A stretch of 64,000 nt of DNA from Emergencia timonensis (GCF_900086585.1 NZ_FLKM01000008.1:248001-312000); one strand, 5' to 3'; counted from the stretch's first letter, positions 35,678 to 44,070 are shown. A program made the numbers and translations. Notes: a model not told the origin generated them from the sequence alone.

Positions 35678-37069
35678 TTAATGATACCCGATGAATACAG
35701 CCAGAATCACGAAGAACGACTGCAGCAGGAACATAATTCCAAAGATCGGCAGGAAGAATTTATACCATTTGCCCATTGGAATCTTAGCAATTCCGCACAT
35801 GATGGCACAGGCGCCTGTAGGCCACAGAAGATTGGAGAATCCGTCTCCGAACTGATATGCCAGGACGGCAATCTGTCTGTTCAGCTCCGTCAAGTCTGCC
35901 AGCGGTATCATAATCGGCATAATGGCTGCGGCCTGACCGCTGCCCGAAGGAATGAAGAAGTTCAAGATGTTCTGAACTACCAGCATCATCTCGCCAGTTG
36001 CCCATGTAGGCAGTCCCTGCATCATTGAGTTCATTCCGTGGATAACGGTATCGATAATAACGCCGTTCTGCATGATGACCAGTATGGTTCTCGAAAGGCC
36101 AACCACTACCATTGCTACGGTCATTTCCGATATGGATGTTATGAGATCTGTGGCAATGCCTTCCGGTCTTTTTCCTCCGATAACGGATGATAAGATTCCC
36201 GAGATGATGAACACGCCGCTCATCTCGTTTATGTACCAGCCAAGTTTCAGTGAGCCGTATACGATGGTTATGACCGTTACAACCATACCGAGCATCAAAA
36301 GCTTGTGTTTTGCAGTAAACTCCATGTTTGCATCAGTCTCAACTTTGAATGCGGAATAGTCTTCCCCATAGACCAGACTCTTGGTCGGATCTTTTTTGAC
36401 TTTCATCGCGTATCTCATGACCAGTGCCATGGAAACTAGGTAGAATACGCCAAAGATCACCCATCTGTAACCCAGCCCTGAAAACATCGGCAGATCACCG
36501 AAGGTCTGTGCAATACCGATGGTAAACGGATTTGTCGTTGCAGAGGCAAAACCGACTGCAACCGCCACACCAGACATGCACATGCCCACCAGGGCATCAT
36601 AGCCTAAAGCAATTGCCAAGGCGACAAAGATTGGAATTAAACCGTAAACAGTTTCGAACTCGCCATATGTAGATCCTGCCAGTGAGAATACCAGCATTAC
36701 AATCGGGATAAACAGCTTGCTGTCTCTCGCTTTGCTGCCGAGCAGTCTGTTAATCATCGCCGTAAAGGCGCCTGTCTGCATAACAGAATATACCCAGAAG
36801 TAGCCGAACAGAATCAGAAAGATAATCTGTGCGCCGTTGAGGAAGCCTTCCTGAATCGCTACGAAAACGCGAAACGGATTTACTGGGTTTTGCTCCACAT
36901 ACTGAAAACTGCTGCCGTCTACGACCTGAGTACCGCCCTGGTCTACGTAGGCGTACTGCCCTGCGGGCACAATATATGTCAGAATTGCGATGATGACGAT
37001 GATACTGAACAGCATCAATGTACTGCTCGGAAACTTGAACTTTTTCTTTTTGTCATTAAGGGTTGGCAT
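35678..37069 (-). CDS. YfcC-family (DcuC superfamily) amino-acid carrier
   Basis: 463 residues, about twelve membrane segments. Seen: FPSSTLMLFSIIVIIAILTY at the start, LAGSTYGEFETVYGLIPIFV, GFASATTNPFTIGIAQTFGD and FFIPSGSGQAAAIMPIMIPL. Known: YfcC proteins often sit with arginine deiminase and M20 genes and are annotated as arginine/ornithine or peptide carriers. Probable importer for the operon. Confidence 0.86.
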   Translation of the reverse strand: MPTLNDKKKKFKFPSSTLMLFSIIVIIAILTYIVPAGQYAYVDQGGTQVVDGSSFQYVEQNPVNPFRVFVAIQEGFLNGAQIIFLILFGYFWVYSVMQTGAFTAMINRLLGSKARDSKLFIPIVMLVFSLAGSTYGEFETVYGLIPIFVALAIALGYDALVGMCMSGVAVAVGFASATTNPFTIGIAQTFGDLPMFSGLGYRWVIFGVFYLVSMALVMRYAMKVKKDPTKSLVYGEDYSAFKVETDANMEFTAKHKLLMLGMVVTVITIVYGSLKLGWYINEMSGVFIISGILSSVIGGKRPEGIATDLITSISEMTVAMVVVGLSRTILVIMQNGVIIDTVIHGMNSMMQGLPTWATGEMMLVVQNILNFFIPSGSGQAAAIMPIMIPLADLTELNRQIAVLAYQFGDGFSNLLWPTGACAIMCGIAKIPMGKWYKFFLPIFGIMFLLQSFFVILAVFIGYH

Positions 37070-37142
37070 TTTGTGGTCCTCTCTTTCTTCATTTTATTGA
37101 AGCGACCTCTCCATTCTCTTTATGGAGTCTAATCGTGTTTTC

Positions 37143-37919
37143 CTAAAATCTCAGTGATAAGCAGCTTAAACCACCATCAAGTTTTCTATATTCCGATGTG
37201 TCAACTAAGATGGTCTTATAACCCAGGTCCTGTACCGCTTTCAGCACTGCAGGATAACCTTCCGGTACGATGACCGTGTCGTTGACCCAGATGCAGTTCG
37301 CTGCGTATGCTTCGTCCTCCGGAATCTGCACGCAGTTGTACTTCTGGAACTCCGGCTTCGTCACGAACTCGCCGGATACCAGCATGTTGTTGTCCTCCAG
37401 GTAGTTGACGCCCGTCTTCAGGTGGAGCACCTCTTCCAGCTTCACCTCGGAGCAGGTCATGTCGTACTTGGCCAGGATCTCTGTCAGCTGTCTGATGCCT
37501 TCCTCGTTGGTCCTTGCGGATCTTCCAACATAGAAGTGGTCGCCAACCATCATGACGTCGCCGCCTTCCAGAGTGCCAGGGGCCTTGATGTATTCGATCT
37601 GGTCGTCAGAGAAGAACTTCTTCACCGCGCCGATGATCTCGTCCTTCTCACCGTTTCTGGACTCTGCGCCCGGGTTGGTGATGATGGCGCACTTCCTTGT
37701 AATCAGGGCAGGGTCCTCGACGAAGCAGGAATCGGGATATCTCTCGTCAGCCTCTAATACGGTAACGTCTACATCGCACTGCTTCAGTGCCTCTATGTAA
37801 GTATCGTGCTGCTTCAGTGCCAGCTCAAAATCAGGCTTTCCCGGATACAGTCCGCTTGTGATGCCTTCTACCATTGCTTTGCACGGTCTTCTTACGATTA
37901 CGTGATTAAACTTTTTCAT
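37143..37919 (-). CDS. Dimethylarginine dimethylaminohydrolase-like enzyme
   Basis: 258 residues, usual DDAH length. Seen: CFVEDPALITRKCAIITNPG, GTLEGGDVMMVGDHFYVGRS, catalytic His in LHLKTGVNYLED and the nucleophile in GGLSCLSLRF. Known: DDAH converts methylated arginine to citrulline plus methylamine or dimethylamine; related enzymes act on arginine. First gene of the operon with a good sigma-70 promoter. Codons in the middle of the gene use far more third-position G/C (GAG, CTG, AAG, ATC) than the neighbours, which could mean strong expression or recent transfer. Confidence 0.85.
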   Translation of the reverse strand: MKKFNHVIVRRPCKAMVEGITSGLYPGKPDFELALKQHDTYIEALKQCDVDVTVLEADERYPDSCFVEDPALITRKCAIITNPGAESRNGEKDEIIGAVKKFFSDDQIEYIKAPGTLEGGDVMMVGDHFYVGRSARTNEEGIRQLTEILAKYDMTCSEVKLEEVLHLKTGVNYLEDNNMLVSGEFVTKPEFQKYNCVQIPEDEAYAANCIWVNDTVIVPEGYPAVLKAVQDLGYKTILVDTSEYRKLDGGLSCLSLRF

Positions 37920-37983
37920 TTTTCCTTACCTCCAAAGTATGTTTAAAATTTAAAATATAATATATCATTCCTTGTTTAAATAT

Positions 37984-38012
37984 ATTTTATATAATATATG
38001 CGCCATTGTCAA
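37984..38012 (-). promoter_or_regulatory. Sigma-70-type promoter of the DDAH operon
   Basis: Minus strand TTGACA (38007-38012), 17-bp spacer, TAAAAT (37984-37989), about 65 bp before the ATG. Confidence 0.75.
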
Positions 38013-38071
38013 TATAATTTTGATTTTTCTGCCAACTTTTTTAACGATAGGATCACCTGAGGAATTCACGT

Positions 38072-38104
38072 AAAAAGGACTGCCCATTGATGGCAGTCCT
38101 TTTA
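38072..38104 (-). terminator. Terminator after the ornithine cyclodeaminase-family gene
   Basis: AAAAAGGACTGCC / GGCAGTCCTTTT around a 7-nt loop; it works in both directions and has a T-run on the minus strand. Confidence 0.85.
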
Positions 38105-38126
38105 TCACTCATATTTTTTACGATGT

Positions 38127-39266
38127 TTAAAACAGATAAGGTTCTTCCCATAAATTCAGTTTTGTACCGATTTCCATTTTAATGGCATTCTCATAAACAG
38201 TTTTACCCCATGCCACGTCCTCTACGGGCATGCCGCCGATGGAGTAAATAATAACCTGCTGATCGTTATCACGGCCCGGTAGTTTTCCATTTAAGATTGC
38301 TCCCAGATTCTCCATCCGCTGAAAGTCCAATTTTTTATCATGAATCATGTCTGTAAATTTACTTCCGATCAGAAACCAAGTGTCAAAGGTGGGATAAGGG
38401 TATTCCTCTGCCCACGTTTCGTATAAGCCAGTATAATCTACTACCAGCTTGGTGGCAGGGTCCATGACCATTTCGTCAGGTACGTTCAGCGCTCCCATAC
38501 CACAGAGCAGGCAGCCAGGCTTAATCCATTCTCTCTCTACAAAAGGATAATTCTTTTGTCCTCCCGTCGGTGTTGAGGTGGCAAAGCTGAGAATATCTGC
38601 ATCTCTTACACAGTCTTCTAAAGTATCACATACGATAAAGTCTTTAAACTGCGGGCATCTCTTCTTGACGTATTCGATGCATCTGTCAATAGAAGTCTTG
38701 CTGCGTCCATATATCTTTAGGGTTTCCAAACTTGGACGCATCGAAGCAAAGGTTTCGATCGTAATCGAATTGATTACACCCGGCCCTACCACGCCGAGGA
38801 CTTTCGCGTTTTTGACTGCCAGATGCCTGACACCGACGCCGGGAACAGCTGCCGTTCTGTACGCACTGAGCAAGTTAGCCGACATATACGCAAGAGGCGC
38901 ACCTGTTTGTTTATCGTTCAAGATAACCATCAAAATGGAACGAGGCAGACCGGCCGCCTTGTTTTCCACATTGGAGCCGTACCACTTTACGCCTGCAATA
39001 TCAAACTGGCCTCCGAGATAGGCAGGCATAGCCATGAAACGTCTGTCCGGTCCATCCTTGGGCATATTAGGAAATTCAGGTTCTTCGGGAAAGCTGATCA
39101 TAGAGCCGTGAGAGTTCGCATCTTCTCCTCCCATTCTGTAGTCTCCTTTGTCCAGCAGTTTCAGGACTTCTTCCATGCAGTCTGTACACTTTGCCACATC
39201 GTTTACCCCTGCGGCCAGCATGTCCTTCTCACTTAGATATAAAAAATCGATTCTTGGATATGCCAT
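38127..39266 (-). CDS. Ornithine cyclodeaminase/mu-crystallin-family protein
   Basis: 379 residues. Seen: FMAMPAYLGGQFDIAGVKWYGSN in the substrate domain, LSAYRTAAVPGVGVRHLAVKN, the NAD site VLGVVGPGVINSITIE and IYGRSKTSIDRCIEY. Known: members form proline from ornithine or reduce/dehydrogenate imino acids; a close clostridial subgroup is labelled tyramine oxidase subunit B. Divergent from an FCD-GntR regulator and next to arginine genes, so a role in ornithine or related amino-acid turnover is plausible. Confidence 0.82.
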   Translation of the reverse strand: MAYPRIDFLYLSEKDMLAAGVNDVAKCTDCMEEVLKLLDKGDYRMGGEDANSHGSMISFPEEPEFPNMPKDGPDRRFMAMPAYLGGQFDIAGVKWYGSNVENKAAGLPRSILMVILNDKQTGAPLAYMSANLLSAYRTAAVPGVGVRHLAVKNAKVLGVVGPGVINSITIETFASMRPSLETLKIYGRSKTSIDRCIEYVKKRCPQFKDFIVCDTLEDCVRDADILSFATSTPTGGQKNYPFVEREWIKPGCLLCGMGALNVPDEMVMDPATKLVVDYTGLYETWAEEYPYPTFDTWFLIGSKFTDMIHDKKLDFQRMENLGAILNGKLPGRDNDQQVIIYSIGGMPVEDVAWGKTVYENAIKMEIGTKLNLWEEPYLF

Positions 39267-39332
39267 TGATTTTTCTCCTTCCCATATACCAATCTTTGTT
39301 AAGATTGTAATCCATAGTAATTACATAGTTGT

Positions 39333-39361
39333 ATTATATATAACTTGCATATAATTGTCAA
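39333..39361 (-). promoter_or_regulatory. Perfect consensus promoter of the cyclodeaminase-family gene
   Basis: Minus strand TTGACA (39356-39361), 17-bp spacer, TATAAT (39333-39338). ATTGTCA and TGACAAT around 39354-39386 form an inverted repeat that may be the operator for the divergent GntR protein. Confidence 0.85.
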
Positions 39362-39409
39362 TTAAGCCGAAAATTCTTCTGACAATCTTCATAAAGTGTA
39401 AATATCAGG

Positions 39410-39439
39410 TTGACGAATGTCGATTTTTTGTTCTATTAT
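39410..39439 (+). promoter_or_regulatory. Promoter of the FCD-GntR gene
   Basis: TTGACG (39410-39415), 18-bp spacer, TATTAT (39434-39439), 31 bp before ATG 39471. Confidence 0.6.
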
Positions 39440-39470
39440 AATAAGTAATAGTCCGAGGGGAGAAAAGAAT

Positions 39471-40121
39471 ATGGAAAAGTTTAAAACACTGAAAGATCAC
39501 GTATATGAATATATCGCAGACCAGATACGTGACGGTTCCCTGCTGCCGGAGCAGAGAGTCAACGAAAACGTCATCTGCGAAAGTCTCAATATCAGCCGCA
39601 CTCCTGTGCGCGAAGCTTTAATTCAGCTGACTGCCGAAGGCGTTTTAGAGAATCGTGCGCGAAAAGGGTTCGTCATTAAATCCATATCCGAAAAAGATGT
39701 GGGAGAAATCTATGCAGTGATAGGCGTCCTCGATGGTTACGCCGCTAAATCTTCTTGCGATCACTTGACAAAACAGGATCTGGCGGATATGGCCTTTTAT
39801 ATTGAAACCATGGATCTGGCAATCAAAGCCGGTAACTTCGAAATGTATCACAAACAGCAAGTGGCTTTTCATCAGACCTATATAGATCAATGCGGCAATG
39901 ACGCCCTCATCGATTCAATTGATAAGCTGAAGAATAAGCTGCTGAAGAAAAGCTATACCGAAGACGTAAGCGGAAGCACGCAAAAGGTTCTCTATGCTAC
40001 CAATGACGAGCATCGTGAGATTCTGGAACTGTTTAAAGCTACGGATAAAGAAGGACTATTCCGTTATTTGTCAGAAAAGCACTGGACGCCGGCTTACGCG
40101 GCCTTCGATGCCATTATTTAA
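39471..40121 (+). CDS. GntR-family regulator with FCD domain
   Basis: 216 residues from ATG 39471 (GAGGGGAG upstream). Seen: winged helix DGSLLPEQRVNENVICESLN and ISRTPVREALIQLTAEGVL, then an all-helical FCD ligand domain with metal-type residues (AFHQTYIDQCGNDALID, DEHREILELF). Known: FCD-GntR proteins usually repress a divergent catabolic gene and respond to an organic acid or amino acid. Its terminator has been split by an insertion sequence. Confidence 0.9.
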   Translation: MEKFKTLKDHVYEYIADQIRDGSLLPEQRVNENVICESLNISRTPVREALIQLTAEGVLENRARKGFVIKSISEKDVGEIYAVIGVLDGYAAKSSCDHLTKQDLADMAFYIETMDLAIKAGNFEMYHKQQVAFHQTYIDQCGNDALIDSIDKLKNKLLKKSYTEDVSGSTQKVLYATNDEHREILELFKATDKEGLFRYLSEKHWTPAYAAFDAII

Positions 40122-40130
40122 TGAAGGAGG

Positions 40131-40140
40131 GGCTGATGCC
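40131..40140. repeat. Left target-site duplication of the IS
   Basis: GGCTGATGCC, matching 41812-41821. The repeat could be read as 10-12 bp because flanking G and C bases are shared. Confidence 0.9.
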
Positions 40141-40205
40141 CAATGTCATTAAGTTAGTGGAAAGTAAAAAAAGACTTCATACTAAAAAAAGTATGGGGTC
40201 TTTTT
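40141..40205 (+). repeat. Left terminal inverted repeat of the IS, with built-in terminator
   Basis: 65 bases identical to the reverse complement of 41747-41811. Bases 40166-40207 fold as a stem (A-run, GAC, two T-G wobbles, CATAC / GTATG, GTC, T-run). Confidence 0.92.
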
Positions 40206-40240
40206 TTCTTTAGGCTATTGACAAACCTCGCAAAATGTGC

Positions 40241-40325
40241 GGCCGCTTTTACCAGCAAAGAAACGATGGTAAAAGCGGCCCTTGTAATTAGTAGATCATT
40301 CAAATCAAACAAAATTACAAGGAGG
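40241..40325 (+). promoter_or_regulatory. Two leader hairpins covering the transposase ribosome site
   Basis: Hairpin 1: GGCCGCTTTTACCA (40241-40254) / TGGTAAAAGCGGCC (40267-40280), 14 perfect pairs. Hairpin 2: CCTTGTAATT (40280-40289) / AATTACAAGG (40313-40322), whose 3' arm takes in the first bases of GGAGG (40321-40325) for the ATG at 40333. A TTGACA lies at 40218-40223, without a convincing -10. Confidence 0.75.
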
Positions 40326-40332
40326 TTACATT

Positions 40333-41655
40333 ATGAAAATCGATAGTATTTACCAGAAAATCGGGTCTTGCATCAAACAAATTGACGCAAGCAAAGAAAA
40401 CCATGTGCATTGTCCTGCAAAGGACTTTACCCGCAGCAGAAAAATTTCTTTTTCTGACTGTATGATGTCCGTTGTCTGTATGCACGGCGGAACCCCCTTC
40501 TCTGAGATTTTGGAATATTTTCCCCGTAATATGGATGTGCCCACTGTGTCTGCATATTTGCAGCAACGGGCAAAGATTAAACAAAGTGCTTTCGAGGAAC
40601 TGTTTAACGCCACCATAACCCTGCATCAGGAGGCAAAATCTTATCGGGGGTACAGGCTTTTAGCCGCTGACGGAAGTGATGTGCAAATCCCTACAAATCC
40701 TAATGATACGGACACATTTTTCCCCGGCACCAATGGGCAGAAACCATATAACCTTGTCCATCTTAATGCCCTTTACGATATTTTATCCAATACTTATCAG
40801 GACGCCGTGGTACAGGACAGACTCAAATTTGCCGAACATGAAGCGTTGAATCAAATGGTGGACCGCTCTCGGATAACGCGGGCCATTTTAACTGCAGACC
40901 GTGGATATGAGTCCTACAATATAATGGCACATCTGCAGGAAAAGCGCTGGCTCTACCTGATACGGGTGCGGGACATCGATAAAGGCGGAATCATCAGCAG
41001 ACTTGATCTTCCTGGCGATGAAGAATTTGATCTCGATATCGATCTGCAGATGACAAGGAAAGCCTCGAAGAAGACGAAAGAACTTTTTGAGGATAGAAAT
41101 CATTATCGGTATATACCGCCTAATTCAAGACTGGATTATCTTCCCCTACGCTCAGAATATACCCAGGATGCCGCTTTTTACCGGATTCCTTTTAGGGTGG
41201 TGAGATTTAAAATTACACATGGCCAATACGAAACCGTAGTAACAAACCTCTCGGCAAGTGAATTTCCAGCATTGGAACTGAAAAAGCTTTATGCTATGCG
41301 CTGGGGAATTGAAACCTCATTTAGAACATTGAAATACAATGTGGGGATGATTTACTTCCATTCTGTCAGAAAAGACCTGGTGCTGCAGGAACTTTTTTCA
41401 AGATTGGCTTTTTTCAATATTGTGGCGGTTGTATCAGAAGGACTTTGCAGCACGCACTCAAGCAGGAAATATCCATATAAGGTCAATGCGGCAAAAGCGG
41501 TCCTAATATGCAGAAAGCTATTCCTAAATCAGATTTCCCCACATTCCGCTTATCGGTTATTGTTAAAATCCGTAATACCAATACGGAAAGACCGCAGCTT
41601 TGAGAGAAAATCACATTCAAGAATAGCAATCAACTTCATTTACAGGATATCATAA
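40333..41655 (+). CDS. IS4-family transposase
   Basis: 440 residues, intact. Seen: DDE-type core with LLAADGSDVQIP (first Asp), AILTADRGYESYNIMAHL (second Asp) and LYAMRWGIETSFRTLKYNVG, which carries the Y-2-R-3-E-6-K signature of the IS4 family with the catalytic Glu. Known: cut-and-paste transposition. Translation is probably held low by the leader hairpins. Complete frame and ends suggest it is still mobile. Confidence 0.95.
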   Translation: MKIDSIYQKIGSCIKQIDASKENHVHCPAKDFTRSRKISFSDCMMSVVCMHGGTPFSEILEYFPRNMDVPTVSAYLQQRAKIKQSAFEELFNATITLHQEAKSYRGYRLLAADGSDVQIPTNPNDTDTFFPGTNGQKPYNLVHLNALYDILSNTYQDAVVQDRLKFAEHEALNQMVDRSRITRAILTADRGYESYNIMAHLQEKRWLYLIRVRDIDKGGIISRLDLPGDEEFDLDIDLQMTRKASKKTKELFEDRNHYRYIPPNSRLDYLPLRSEYTQDAAFYRIPFRVVRFKITHGQYETVVTNLSASEFPALELKKLYAMRWGIETSFRTLKYNVGMIYFHSVRKDLVLQELFSRLAFFNIVAVVSEGLCSTHSSRKYPYKVNAAKAVLICRKLFLNQISPHSAYRLLLKSVIPIRKDRSFERKSHSRIAINFIYRIS

Positions 41656-41746
41656 ATCCGGGCATCTGCATACTGGTTTTTCTGCCATCTGTGTGGCTTT
41701 TTTGGCATGCCGTAAAACGAGTATGCGGATTTGATTTTGCTAAAGT

Positions 41747-41811
41747 AAAAAGACCCCATACTTTTTTTAGTATGAAGTCTTTTTTTACTTTCCACTAACT
41801 TAATGACATTG
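41747..41811 (-). repeat. Right terminal inverted repeat of the IS, with built-in terminator
   Basis: Exact inverted copy of 40141-40205; includes the same terminator stem, facing both ways. Confidence 0.92.
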
Positions 41812-41821
41812 GGCTGATGCC
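41812..41821. repeat. Right target-site duplication of the IS
   Basis: GGCTGATGCC, followed by CCTCTTTTC. Joined to the left flank it rebuilds GAGGGGC-TGAT-GCCCCTC-TTTT, an intact terminator for gntR. Confidence 0.9.
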
Positions 41822-41854
41822 CCTCTTTTCTATCGCACCGCAATTATGGCTCCC

Positions 41855-43303
41855 TTATTTTTTACTTTTTGAAACCTCCAGAAATCCTGACGGTTGTGTT
41901 TTGTAGGTGACCAGGCTCACGCATACTAACGCGACAGCGCAGGCAATGGCACCGGGAACAGTCGCGCCCAGTCCAAATGGCAGTCCCGCCAGCTTCCAGC
42001 CGACGCAAACTGCAAAGCCGCTGACCATGCCTGCAATAATACCAGCTTTTGTCGCCTTCCGCCAGTATAGCGCCGCAAAGGCAGGCAATCCCGCCGCAGC
42101 CGCATAAAAGCTCCAGGCAAACATCAGAATGGAATAGGCATTTTTTATGTACAAAGCGATTACCAAAGCACCCAGAGGAAGGACGATTGCAAAAATACGA
42201 GAAAGGCGAATCTCGTTTTTCTCTCTTAGTCCCGGCTTGAAGGTTTTGACAATGTCGTGAACACAGGTCTGCACAGACACGAGCAAATAGCTGTCTGCCG
42301 TGGACATGATGACTGATAAAATTCCTGCCAGGGCCAGGCCCGTAAGTCCGACAGGCAGAACGGTAATAGCAAGAGCTGGAACGGTGGCATCTGTGGACCC
42401 GTACTGCGCTAGGATATCATCACCGATAATCTGGTGAGCGATGACACCCATGAAAAATACGAGAAAGATAGTGACTCCGTAGACAAGGGTGCCTAAGAAC
42501 ATGCCTCGCTTGGCCGATTTTCCGTCTTTGGCAGCAAAAGCCCGCTGCCACATTTCCGCACCTGCCAGAGTGAAGACCAGATAGGTTACAATGTCACCAA
42601 GAATATCACCGTCAATATACGGTTTAGCTAATGCAGGGTCCAGGTTGGCTGTGAAATTCGAAAAGCCCCCTACAGTATACAGAGAGGCAATCGGTATCAG
42701 GATATATACGAAAATCAGCAGCATAAAGAACTGCACTACATCTGTATATACCACGCCAAAGAGTCCCGATGTGGCAGTATAGATCATAAACACAATACAG
42801 GCAATCAACGCGCCCACCTCGTAGGAAAGTCCGATTTCTCCGCCTAGCATGCTGATAATCGTTGCCGTTGCCGTGACCTGAGACGCTACTGTCCCCATCA
42901 TGGTGAAGGCAATCATGGCTCCCAAAATGATCTTTGCTGTCTTACCAAAACGTCGTTCGAACAGATCGGGCATAGAGGACACATTGTGCTGAAATCCTAT
43001 GGCGGATATTCTGCCGGAGATGCCGGAGAAGATGAACATGCCTAATAAGTAAGGGAGGGCTGTCATGACAGCCTTAAACCCGTCAGAGTAAGCGACGCCT
43101 GCTCTCCCCATCAATCCGCTGCCGCCGATAATTGTTGCGCAGACGGTGGCCATCATAACAATAGGTCCAAAGGTACGACCGGCAATATAGTAATCGCCGA
43201 TGTTTTTTACTTTTTTCATAAAATGCACGCCGATTAAAACAAGCGCGATTAAATAGGCGCCTATAATGACGAGGTCAATGGTCTGTAACTGATCGTGTGC
43301 CAT
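41855..43303 (-). CDS. Sodium:solute symporter (SSS family)
   Basis: 482 residues, about thirteen membrane segments. Seen: GDYYIAGRTFGPIVMMATVC, GGSGLMGRAGVAYSDGF, GLFGVVYTDVVQFFMLL and LSVIMSTADSYLLVSVQT, typical of SLC5/PutP-like proteins. Known substrates include proline, pantothenate and betaine. Placement 33 bp behind a BusR-like regulator suggests an osmolyte such as proline or betaine. Confidence 0.87.
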   Translation of the reverse strand: MAHDQLQTIDLVIIGAYLIALVLIGVHFMKKVKNIGDYYIAGRTFGPIVMMATVCATIIGGSGLMGRAGVAYSDGFKAVMTALPYLLGMFIFSGISGRISAIGFQHNVSSMPDLFERRFGKTAKIILGAMIAFTMMGTVASQVTATATIISMLGGEIGLSYEVGALIACIVFMIYTATSGLFGVVYTDVVQFFMLLIFVYILIPIASLYTVGGFSNFTANLDPALAKPYIDGDILGDIVTYLVFTLAGAEMWQRAFAAKDGKSAKRGMFLGTLVYGVTIFLVFFMGVIAHQIIGDDILAQYGSTDATVPALAITVLPVGLTGLALAGILSVIMSTADSYLLVSVQTCVHDIVKTFKPGLREKNEIRLSRIFAIVLPLGALVIALYIKNAYSILMFAWSFYAAAAGLPAFAALYWRKATKAGIIAGMVSGFAVCVGWKLAGLPFGLGATVPGAIACAVALVCVSLVTYKTQPSGFLEVSKSKK

Positions 43304-43336
43304 AATGATATCCTCCTATCTTTATATCAGATGTGT

Positions 43337-43966
43337 CTAACAGTCTTCCGGATTAAGGAATGCTTTTACTTTATCTACTACATCAGGGGCGCCTACAAAG
43401 ATTACATAGTCTCCTCCGTACAATTCGGCATGGGGCCCTGGTGAAATCATCGTATTGTAGCCGCGTCTAATCGCTACAATCGTTGCGCCAGTTGCCTGCC
43501 AGAACTGCAGAGAGGCCAGGCTTCTGCCGATTTTATCTGAGTCTTCGGATATGCGGACCTGATAATTAGGGAGTCTCTGCTCGGCTACTGTAGAAAAGGT
43601 CTCACTTTCCAGAACCTCCGTACAAACCTCCAAAATCCGCCGTCCAGTCTCATCATGTTCTTCCAGCAGATGTCTGAGTTTCGCAGCCTTCTCGCGGCGA
43701 TCTAATTGTTCCTCCAAATTTTCAGCGCAGCGTCTTGCGTTGTCTGTAGACAGTACATAAACACCGCTCTGTCCCTTGACCTCTACTACCTTCATATCGG
43801 CAAGGATCTGCAATGCTCTGCGCATGGTTTCCGGAGAGACCTGATATTCTGATGATAACTTGGAGCGCCCCGACAATCTTTTGCCGATGGGAAAATCGCC
43901 TTCTGCGATTCGTGACGCTAAGAAGTATGCAATTCTTATGTATTGTGGAAAGGTATCGGCGCTCAT
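43337..43966 (-). CDS. BusR-like GntR regulator with RCK_C (TrkA-C) domain
   Basis: 209 residues. Seen: a GntR-type winged helix (GRSKLSSEYQVSPETMRRAL), a coiled-coil linker (CAENLEEQLDRREKAAKLRHLLEEHD region) and a C-terminal RCK_C domain (GRSLASLQFWQATGATIVAI through GDYVIFVGAPDVVDKVKAFL). Known: this architecture and length match BusR, the cyclic-di-AMP-responsive repressor of betaine uptake in lactic acid bacteria. Here it heads an operon with an SSS symporter. Its promoter overlaps a TGACAA-N6-TTGTCA palindrome, a candidate autoregulatory operator. Confidence 0.82.
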   Translation of the reverse strand: MSADTFPQYIRIAYFLASRIAEGDFPIGKRLSGRSKLSSEYQVSPETMRRALQILADMKVVEVKGQSGVYVLSTDNARRCAENLEEQLDRREKAAKLRHLLEEHDETGRRILEVCTEVLESETFSTVAEQRLPNYQVRISEDSDKIGRSLASLQFWQATGATIVAIRRGYNTMISPGPHAELYGGDYVIFVGAPDVVDKVKAFLNPEDC

Positions 43967-44004
43967 GCTCGCACACTCCTATTCAGAATATTCTATATAT
44001 TAAT

Positions 44005-44033
44005 ATTTTACAACTGACAACTTTATTTGTCAA
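44005..44033 (-). promoter_or_regulatory. Promoter and candidate operator of the BusR-like operon
   Basis: Minus strand TTGACA (44028-44033), 17-bp spacer, TAAAAT (44005-44010). TGACAA (44015-44020) and TTGTCA (44027-44032) form a palindrome between and over the -35 box. Confidence 0.75.
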
Positions 44034-44070
44034 CAAGTATGTTAGTTACGAACGACCGAGTACCGTAAAT

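Larger units (their letters stand above)
40141..41811 (+). mobile_element. Intact IS4-family insertion sequence
   Basis: About 1671 bp, bounded by 65-bp perfect terminal inverted repeats and a 10-12-bp target duplication, with one transposase gene. Ends begin CAATGTCATTAAGTTAG. Long target duplications of 10-12 bp fit the IS4/IS231 group. Each end contains a hairpin terminator (AAAAAAAGAC...GTCTTTTTTT), so the element is insulated from transcription on both sides. It lies between the converging gntR and symporter genes. Confidence 0.93.
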
